Positions 53,639 through 61,380 of a DNA stretch of 64,000 nt are shown here, one piece after another (position 1 is the first letter of the stretch; the number at the start of each line of letters is the position of its first letter). A program made the position numbers and the translations under genes. The DNA lies in the NCBI RefSeq assembly GCF_001895025.1, contig NZ_BCXI01000023.1:1-64000 (forward strand), given 5' to 3'. The stretch is from Rhodococcus zopfii NBRC 100606 = JCM 9919 (GTDB lineage: Bacteria > Actinomycetota > Actinomycetes > Mycobacteriales > Mycobacteriaceae). The notes below the pieces were generated by a model. That model worked only from the letters and a program-made list of their open reading frames with translations, did no database searches and had not been told where the DNA came from.

Positions 53639-54478
53639 TCACTTCAGATTGCTGCCCGCATCGACGGTGAGGGGAAGCCCTGTGACGTAGCGGGATTCGT
53701 CGGAAGCCAGGAACAACACCGCGTTGCTGATGTCCTCCGGCTCCACCCAGCCGATCGGCAGGACGTGCATGAGCTGAGTGACGACCTTCATGTCCTCCGG
53801 CCCCGGGTTCTCGAGGTCGGGGCGGAACATCTTCATCGTCTCCTCGTTCATGAACATCGGGGTGTTCACGTTCGTGGGGTGAACTGTGTTGACACGGATG
53901 AAGTGCTGGCCCAGCTCGACGGCGAACGTGCGCATCAGCCCGACCACGCCGTGCTTCGCGGCGATGTACGGACCCATGGTCGGGTAGGCCTTCAACCCAC
54001 CCACCGAACTGGTGAGGATGATCGAGCCGCCATTTCCGGCCGCAATCATGTGCGGTACAGCAGCTTTCGCCGACTTCCACACGCCGGAGAGATTGATGTC
54101 GAGCATCTCCTGCCAGTCCGTCTCGTCGGTCTGGTCGAGGGTGAACCCGCCGGTTCCGATCCCGGCGTTGGCGACGACGATGTCGAGCCGGCCCAGTTGC
54201 GCCACGCCCTCGTCCACAGCACCCTTCAGCGCGTCGAAATCACGCACGTCCACCTGCGCGGTCACGATGCGACGATCGAGACCCTTGATCAGATCAACGG
54301 TTTCGGCCATGTCCTCCGGCGTGGACGGGGCGATCAGGGCGCCCTCCCGGATCGGTCCGCAGATGTCGATCGCGATGATGTCGGCGCCTTCCTGCGCCAG
54401 TCGCACCGCATGGCTGCGCCCCTGGCCGCGAGCCGCTCCCGTGACGAACGCGACCTTGCCTTCTACTCTCCCTGCCAT
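53639..54478 (-). CDS. Mycofactocin-coupled SDR oxidoreductase
   Basis: The 279-aa product has the signature of mycofactocin-associated SDRs (carveol dehydrogenase-like): VAFVTGAARGQGRSHAVRLA, the insertion DIIAIDICGPI, NAGIGTGG, SSVGGLKAYPTMGPYIAAKH with the catalytic Ser, Tyr and Lys, and VNTVHPTNVNTPM. Such enzymes keep NAD tightly bound and pass electrons to mycofactocin, oxidising alcohols. No mycofactocin biosynthesis gene is in the window. It is the last gene of the ferredoxin-P450-SDR operon, 108 bp after the P450. Confidence 0.92.
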   Translation of the reverse strand: MAGRVEGKVAFVTGAARGQGRSHAVRLAQEGADIIAIDICGPIREGALIAPSTPEDMAETVDLIKGLDRRIVTAQVDVRDFDALKGAVDEGVAQLGRLDIVVANAGIGTGGFTLDQTDETDWQEMLDINLSGVWKSAKAAVPHMIAAGNGGSIILTSSVGGLKAYPTMGPYIAAKHGVVGLMRTFAVELGQHFIRVNTVHPTNVNTPMFMNEETMKMFRPDLENPGPEDMKVVTQLMHVLPIGWVEPEDISNAVLFLASDESRYVTGLPLTVDAGSNLK

Positions 54479-54512
54479 GTGCTGCCTTTCGTGTTGCGCG
54501 TCGAGTGATCGC

Positions 54513-54573
54513 TCGATGCGGTGTCCGGGTCGTGAGGTATCCGTGTCGATGCGGTGGCTGTGTCGATGCGGTG
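54513..54573. repeat. Three copies of an 11-bp repeat between P450 and SDR genes
   Basis: TCGATGCGGTG occurs at 54513-54523, 54546-54556 and 54563-54573, all in the same orientation in the 108-bp gap. The last two lie in a 17-bp imperfect tandem unit. No hairpin is formed by them. Confidence 0.7.
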
Positions 54574-54586
54574 GGCGGGATTTGCG

Positions 54587-55867
54587 CTAGCGAGTCGGGG
54601 TGAACTCGATGTGGAGTTCGGTGAGGCCCCGCAGCAGGAACGTCGGCTCGTAGGAGTAGCGGCGGTCGGTCGTCGGCCCGTGTTCGGTCTCGCAGATCCG
54701 GATATCGCTCATCCGATCGAGCAGGCGGTTCAGGGTGATGTGGCCTTCGATGCGGGCCAGGGGTGCGCCCGCGCACGTGTGCAGTCCCCGGCCGAACGCG
54801 ATGTGGTCGTGTGCGTTCCGCCGGTCGAAACGGAACTCGTTCGGATCGTCGAACTTGCGGGGATCGCGATTCGCGGCCGCGAGGCTCAGCATCACCACGG
54901 TCCCGGCGGGAACGTCGAGATCCCCGATCGTGGTGGTCTTGCGGGCGAGACGGAAGTCCACCTTCGTGGGGCTGTCGAAGCGGAGGGATTCCTCCGTGAA
55001 GGACCGGATGAGAGTCCGATCCTCGCGCAGGATCTGCTGGTACTCCGGCCGTTCGCCGAGCACCCGCAGCGCCGAGCTGAGCAGCTTCGTCACGGTCTCC
55101 TGACCGGCGGCGAACAGGAAGGTCGCGGGACGCACGACCTCGAGGAGCGAGGGTGTCGATCCGTCCGGGTAGGTGGCGGAGGCGAGGCCGCTGAGGATGT
55201 CGCCTCGGGGCTCGCGTCGTCGCTCGGTGAGGTAGCCGCTGAAGCGTTCGTCGAGGTAGTCCAGCGGATTGATCCCGACCGGCTCGTGGTCGAGGGCTCC
55301 GACGCGGGTACCGGGCCGTGCGTCCGCGCCCAGCGCCTGACGGAACTCGTCGCGGTCCTCCTCCGGGACGCCGAGCAGATCTGCGATGGCCAGCGTCGCA
55401 AAGGGTTTGGCGTACTCTCCGAGAAACTCGCAGCGACCGTTGCCGATGAATTCGTCGAGTTGCTGGTCCGCGAGGGTCCACAGATACTCCTCGTTCTCCT
55501 TCAGGCGTTTGGGAGTGAGGAGCCGGCCGAGCAGGGCGCGGGCCTTCGTGTGGTCGGGCGGATCCATCGTGACGATGTGCTCGAAGATCGGGAACTCGTG
55601 ACGGTGCGCTTCGATCTGTGCGGTGATGTCGTCACCTTCGGGGACGAACGGCAGGGGAGGGAACGGGCCGCCGATCGAGTTGACCGCAGAGAGCGCGTCG
55701 GTGTTCTTGAAGGCCTCCACGACCTCCTGGTAGCCGGTGACGACCACCACGCCGTGGTGCGGTTCGCGGAAGACCGGGTTCCGGTCCCGCAGGTGATCGA
55801 AGTACCGGAACGGATTCTGCGCGACCTCTCCGTCGGAGAAGTAGTCGACTGACGCGAGATCGGTCAT
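54587..55867 (-). CDS. Cytochrome P450
   Basis: The 426-aa product has the haem-binding motif IAFGRGLHTCAG with the axial Cys at 365, the I-helix FLFAAGQETVTKLL (AGxxT type), ESLRFDSPTKVDFRLARK with the ExxR pair, and the FRFDRRNAHDH segment before the haem loop. It is a soluble class I monooxygenase that takes electrons from the [3Fe-4S] ferredoxin encoded directly upstream. GGCCAG before the start gives a modest ribosome-binding site. The hydroxylated substrate is unknown; the downstream SDR probably oxidises the alcohol. Confidence 0.95.
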   Translation of the reverse strand: MTDLASVDYFSDGEVAQNPFRYFDHLRDRNPVFREPHHGVVVVTGYQEVVEAFKNTDALSAVNSIGGPFPPLPFVPEGDDITAQIEAHRHEFPIFEHIVTMDPPDHTKARALLGRLLTPKRLKENEEYLWTLADQQLDEFIGNGRCEFLGEYAKPFATLAIADLLGVPEEDRDEFRQALGADARPGTRVGALDHEPVGINPLDYLDERFSGYLTERRREPRGDILSGLASATYPDGSTPSLLEVVRPATFLFAAGQETVTKLLSSALRVLGERPEYQQILREDRTLIRSFTEESLRFDSPTKVDFRLARKTTTIGDLDVPAGTVVMLSLAAANRDPRKFDDPNEFRFDRRNAHDHIAFGRGLHTCAGAPLARIEGHITLNRLLDRMSDIRICETEHGPTTDRRYSYEPTFLLRGLTELHIEFTPTR

Positions 55868-55895
55868 CGGATTCTGGCCTTTCGGGTTGGCTCGG

Positions 55896-56102
55896 TTATC
55901 CCTCGACGATGCTGATCGCCTGGCGCGGACAGGCGCTGGCTGCGGATTTCACCTTGGGCCACAGTGCTTCTGGTGGCGTCTCCTCGCAGCTCGCGACAGC
56001 GTCGTCTCCGAGGTCGAAGACCTCGGGTGCGATCTCGATGCAGAGTGCATGTGCCTCGCAGAGGTCGCGATCGACCCGCACGCGTATCGGTGATCCCGTC
56101 AT
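55896..56102 (-). CDS. [3Fe-4S] ferredoxin, P450 partner
   Basis: The 68-aa ferredoxin has C15-x2-H18-x2-C21 (LCEAHALC) and C58-P (SACPRQAISIVEG). His in place of a cluster Cys marks the CxxHxxC variant common to P450-linked ferredoxins of actinobacteria. It is the first gene of the operon, 28 bp before the P450. A GGGGAGCA site lies upstream of the ATG. Confidence 0.94.
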   Translation of the reverse strand: MTGSPIRVRVDRDLCEAHALCIEIAPEVFDLGDDAVASCEETPPEALWPKVKSAASACPRQAISIVEG

Positions 56103-56181
56103 CGGGTGCTCCCCAGGGTGAGTTCGGGCAAGAACGGGCGGCGGGACGTTCTCCGTGCGACCGCCGCCGAGTCGGAGCAGA

Positions 56182-56218
56182 GTAACTGTGTTACAGGCGA
56201 TACGATAACTAGGTTATC
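56182..56218. promoter_or_regulatory. Two perfect palindromes, candidate TetR operators
   Basis: GTAACTGTGTTAC (56182-56194, 5-3-5) and GATAACTAGGTTATC (56204-56218, 6-3-6) share the GnTAAC-N3-GTTAnC pattern and are 23 bp apart centre to centre. They lie in the 141-bp gap between the ferredoxin operon and the divergent TetR gene. Confidence 0.7.
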
Positions 56219-56243
56219 CCTACACGGCAAGGATATTCGCAAA

Positions 56244-56885
56244 ATGGAGAATGCTGAGGTGGCGGGCGGGTTCGACCGGACCCGGGACCGACTTCTCGAC
56301 ACCGTCGTCGAACTCCTCGAAAGCGGGGGCTACGACGAGGTCCAACTCCGTGAGGTCGCCCGGCGTGCCCGCACCTCGCTGTCGACCATCTACAAGCGGT
56401 ACCCGACGCGGGACGAGCTGATCCTCGCCGCGATCGAGGGCTGGATGGCGGAGAATCACTCAGGGATCGTGAAGCAGAGCCGCGATCCGGACGAGCCGTT
56501 GCACCCGGCGATGATGCGGGTGATGCGAGCGATTTTCGAACCTTGGGTGCAGCACCCGGCGATGCTCCTCGCCTACTTCCGGGTGCGGACCGCGCCCGGC
56601 GGCGAGAGCCTGCCCGTGCGGGGTTTCGACGTGGTCGTGCCCGTCGGCATGGCGGTCCTGTCGGACGTGAACCCCGGCTTCGTCGCGGAGCTGGAATCGA
56701 TCCTGTCGAGCCTCGTCTACGGGTTGGTGGGGCGATACCGCGAGGGTCACATCGCGATCACCGACATCATCCCCACGATCGACCGCACCGTCTTCTGGCT
56801 GACGACCGGCTACGAGGCTTCGCGTCGAAGCGCCGGCGCGACGACCGCCGGCAACCACCAGGGCTGCGGCAGCGCCACGCCGTGA
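56244..56885 (+). CDS. TetR-family regulator of the P450 operon
   Basis: ATG 56244 gives MENAEVAGGFDRTRDRLLDT and 213 aa; the open frame continues upstream but runs through the palindromes. The helix-turn-helix (about 10-58) is seen in RTRDRLLDTVVELLESGGYD and EVARRARTSLSTIYKRYPTR. The C-terminal domain is of the larger TetR_C type. Divergence from the ferredoxin-P450-SDR operon and the two palindromes in the gap make it the likely repressor of that operon. Confidence 0.9.
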   Translation: MENAEVAGGFDRTRDRLLDTVVELLESGGYDEVQLREVARRARTSLSTIYKRYPTRDELILAAIEGWMAENHSGIVKQSRDPDEPLHPAMMRVMRAIFEPWVQHPAMLLAYFRVRTAPGGESLPVRGFDVVVPVGMAVLSDVNPGFVAELESILSSLVYGLVGRYREGHIAITDIIPTIDRTVFWLTTGYEASRRSAGATTAGNHQGCGSATP

Positions 56886-56949
56886 CCACGGACACTGCAC
56901 TCCGACGTCGTGTCGTAGCGGACTCGGGGCACGTCCTACCCTGGTAGCC

Positions 56950-58980
56950 ATGGCAGCACCCGAGCTCGCGCAGCCCGAATCCAGACCCGCACCCGCCGCG
57001 AGGGCGGGTACGTCCGTCCTGTACCTCGTGTTCGGCATCGTCTCGGCGATCGTCGCGGCGTTCGTCGTCGGACTGTCCGCGTCGCAGGCACTCGTGCTGC
57101 TCGGTATCCCCGATCCCGGTCCGCTCACCACCTACGGGCTGCCCGCGGTCCGGGGAGTCGCGGAGATCGCCGCGGTCGTGACCGTCGGCTCGTTGTTCTT
57201 CGCGACGTTCCTCGTGCCCCCGCAGCGCAGCGGCGTCCTCGACCTCGACGGCTACCGGGCGGTGCGCACCGCCGGGGCCGCCGCGACCGTGTGGGCCGTG
57301 TGCTCGGCGCTGCTGGTACCGCTGACCCTGTCGGACACCTCCGGGCAGCCGTTCGGTGAGGCGGTCAAACCGGCGAATCTGTGGCGTGCCGTCGGCCAGG
57401 TCGAGGTCGCGTCGGCGTGGGCGTGGACGCTGTTCCTCGCGCTCGTGCTGGCGATGCTGATCAGGTTCGCGGTGCGATGGTCGTGGGTGCCCTACCTGCT
57501 GCTGCTGTCGGTGATCGCGCTCATGCCGATCGCCCTGACCGGGCACTCCTCCTCGGGTGGCTCGCACGACATGGCCACCAACAGTCTCGTGCTGCACCTG
57601 GTGGCGGCGTCGGTGTGGGCCGGCGGCCTGTTCGCGTTGTTCGTGCACGCACGCCGCGGCGGTGACCACATCGATCTCGCGGCCCGCCGGTTCTCGTTCG
57701 TCGCCGGGATCGCGTTCGTGGTGATGGCGCTGAGCGGCATCATCAACTCCGCGGTGCGGGTGCCGTTCGGCGACCTCGCGACCACCACCTACGGACGGCT
57801 CGTCATCGCGAAGGCCGTCGCCCTGATCCTGATCGGCATCCTCGGCTGGGCCCAGCGCCGCCGCGCGCTGCCCGCCCTCGAAGCCGACCCCACCAGCCGG
57901 GGCGCCCTCGTCCGATTCGCGGCCGTGGAGGCGGTCCTGCTGGCCGCGACGATCGGCCTGGCCGTCGGGCTGGGCCGCACCCCGCCGCCCGCCCCGGCGT
58001 CGGCGCCGAGCGTCCTCGAGGTGGAACTCGGTTACAACCTCGACGGCCCGCCCACCTTCGCGAACCTGTTCTTCGGGGCGTGGCGCTTCGACCTGATCTT
58101 CGGCACCGCGGCCGTCGTGCTCGCCGCCGGGTACGCACTCGGCATGTGGACGCTGCGTAAGCGCGGCGACACGTGGCCGGTGGGCCGCGCGATCGCGTGG
58201 TTCAGCGGATGCTTCGTGCTGCTGGTCGCGACGTCGTCGGGTGTCGGTATGTATTCGCCGGCGATGTTCAGCGTGCACATGGGCGCGCACATGGCGATGT
58301 CGATGCTCGCTCCGGTGCTGCTGGCGCTCGGTGGTGCGATGACGCTGGCGCTGCGGGCGTTCAAACCGGCCGGCCGTGACGGGGCGCCCGGCCCGCGCGA
58401 GTGGATTCTCGAACTCCTGCACAGCCCGCCGTCGCGGTTCTTCACGCAGCCGGTGGTGGCGTCGGTGATGTTCGTCGGCGGTTTCTACGCGTTGTACCTG
58501 GGCGGCATCTTCGAATCGTCGGCCGACAGTCACGCCGCGCACGTGCTGATGAATCTGCACTTCCTGATGAGCGGCTACCTGTTCTACTGGGTGGTCATCG
58601 GTGTCGACCCGTCCCCGCGGGACGTGCAGCCGGTGACGAAGCTGGCGATGGTGTTCGGTTCGCTGCCGTTCCACGCGTTCTTCGGGGTGACCCTCATGAG
58701 CATGGGCTCGGTGATGGCCGAGCCGTACTACCGCGGCCTGTTGCTGCCGTGGAACGAAGACCTGTTCTCCGATCAGAAGGTCGGCGGCAGTATCGCCTGG
58801 TCCGCCGGGGAGATTCCGCTGGTGCTGGTGATGCTGGCGCTGCTCGTCCAGTGGTCGCGCAGCGACGACCGGACCGCGCGGCGCGTGGACCGGGCTGCGG
58901 AGCGGGACCACGACGCCGACCTCGCGGCGCACAACGCGATGTTCGCCGAACTCGCGCGCCGTGACCGGGAAGGTCGCTGA
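56950..58980 (+). CDS. CopD-CtaG fusion membrane protein
   Basis: The 676-aa protein has two membrane modules. The first (about 20-340) is CopD-like, with HSSSGGSHDMATNSLVLHLV and ASVWAGGLFALFVHARRGG. The second (about 370-640) is the caa3-type CtaG domain with FSVHMGAHMAMSMLAPVLL and LMNLHFLMSGYLFYWVVIG, where the His residues could bind copper. Mycobacteria have a similarly built protein (Rv0102). A role in copper uptake or delivery to cytochrome oxidase is likely from the families but not shown. No operon partner is evident. Confidence 0.9.
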   Translation: MAAPELAQPESRPAPAARAGTSVLYLVFGIVSAIVAAFVVGLSASQALVLLGIPDPGPLTTYGLPAVRGVAEIAAVVTVGSLFFATFLVPPQRSGVLDLDGYRAVRTAGAAATVWAVCSALLVPLTLSDTSGQPFGEAVKPANLWRAVGQVEVASAWAWTLFLALVLAMLIRFAVRWSWVPYLLLLSVIALMPIALTGHSSSGGSHDMATNSLVLHLVAASVWAGGLFALFVHARRGGDHIDLAARRFSFVAGIAFVVMALSGIINSAVRVPFGDLATTTYGRLVIAKAVALILIGILGWAQRRRALPALEADPTSRGALVRFAAVEAVLLAATIGLAVGLGRTPPPAPASAPSVLEVELGYNLDGPPTFANLFFGAWRFDLIFGTAAVVLAAGYALGMWTLRKRGDTWPVGRAIAWFSGCFVLLVATSSGVGMYSPAMFSVHMGAHMAMSMLAPVLLALGGAMTLALRAFKPAGRDGAPGPREWILELLHSPPSRFFTQPVVASVMFVGGFYALYLGGIFESSADSHAAHVLMNLHFLMSGYLFYWVVIGVDPSPRDVQPVTKLAMVFGSLPFHAFFGVTLMSMGSVMAEPYYRGLLLPWNEDLFSDQKVGGSIAWSAGEIPLVLVMLALLVQWSRSDDRTARRVDRAAERDHDADLAAHNAMFAELARRDREGR

Positions 58981-59194
58981 GAACCGCGGGCCGGCTCGGT
59001 CCACGTCGGTCACGCTGCCGGCCCGGCCGCTCCGGGCGACCGGTTCCGGGTGACACGGCGTTCGCCTCGCCGCCGGGCGCGATGCCGTTCGGGTGGGCCG
59101 TTCCCGGGTGGTTCCGCCGCGCCGTGCGGGTGCTCCCGGACCGGAGAAACTCCGCGATGTGGGTTCCCGCGCTCGGCCCGATAGGCTGGTGGGC

Positions 59195-60860
<1,666 letters not shown>

Positions 60861-60868
<8 letters not shown>

Positions 60869-61277
60869 GCAGGGCGGTAACGAATTCTCCTGCACCATCG
60901 AGGTGCGTTGGGCCGATTCCGATCGGCTCGGGCACGTGAACAACACGAAGTTCATCGAGTACATGCAGGAGGCGCGGATCAAGTTCTTCCGATCGGCGAC
61001 GTTCGAGCACTTGCCGGTCGTGGTGCGCAAGAGCGACGTGGAATTCCTGCGACCGGTCAAGGACGAGTCGGGTCCGCTCACGGTCACGATCACCGCGGTG
61101 CGGCTGGGCACCACCTCGTACACGCTCCGGCACACCGTCGTCGATGTGCACGGCAACGTGTGCGGGACCGGTGACGTGGTGCTGGTCGGGTTCGACCCCG
61201 CCACCGACACCGCGCGTGCACTCACTGCCGACGAACGCCGGATGCTCGGGCAGTACCTGGCCGTACCGGTCGGCTGA
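60861..61277 (+). CDS. Acyl-CoA thioesterase, 4HBT hotdog type
   Basis: GTG 60861 overlaps the ettA end by 8 bp; 138 aa. The hotdog active-site helix is VRWADSDRLGHVNNTKFIEY (residues about 16-35) with the catalytic Asp in WADSD, as in YbgC/FadM-type enzymes. VVRKSDVEFLRPVK and RHTVVDVHGNVCGTGDVVLV follow. It is probably cotranscribed with ettA. Homologues lie near ettA and the NAD-glutamate dehydrogenase in Mycobacterium too. Confidence 0.92.
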
Positions 61278-61301
61278 CGCCGGTTTTCCTGTTCCGACGC
61301 C

Positions 61302-61341
61302 ACGCCGCGGATAGGCTCGACTTCGGGCCTGTCCGCGGCGT
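61302..61341 (+). terminator. Hairpin between thioesterase and NAD-GDH genes
   Basis: ACGCCGCGGA (61302-61311) pairs perfectly with TCCGCGGCGT (61332-61341), with an inner AGGC/GCCT pairing. The T-tract is weak, so it may be a weak terminator or processing site. Confidence 0.45.
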
Positions 61342-61380
61342 TCGCGTTGGTGCGGACGGATCCGAGTAAGGAGAGTGGTC

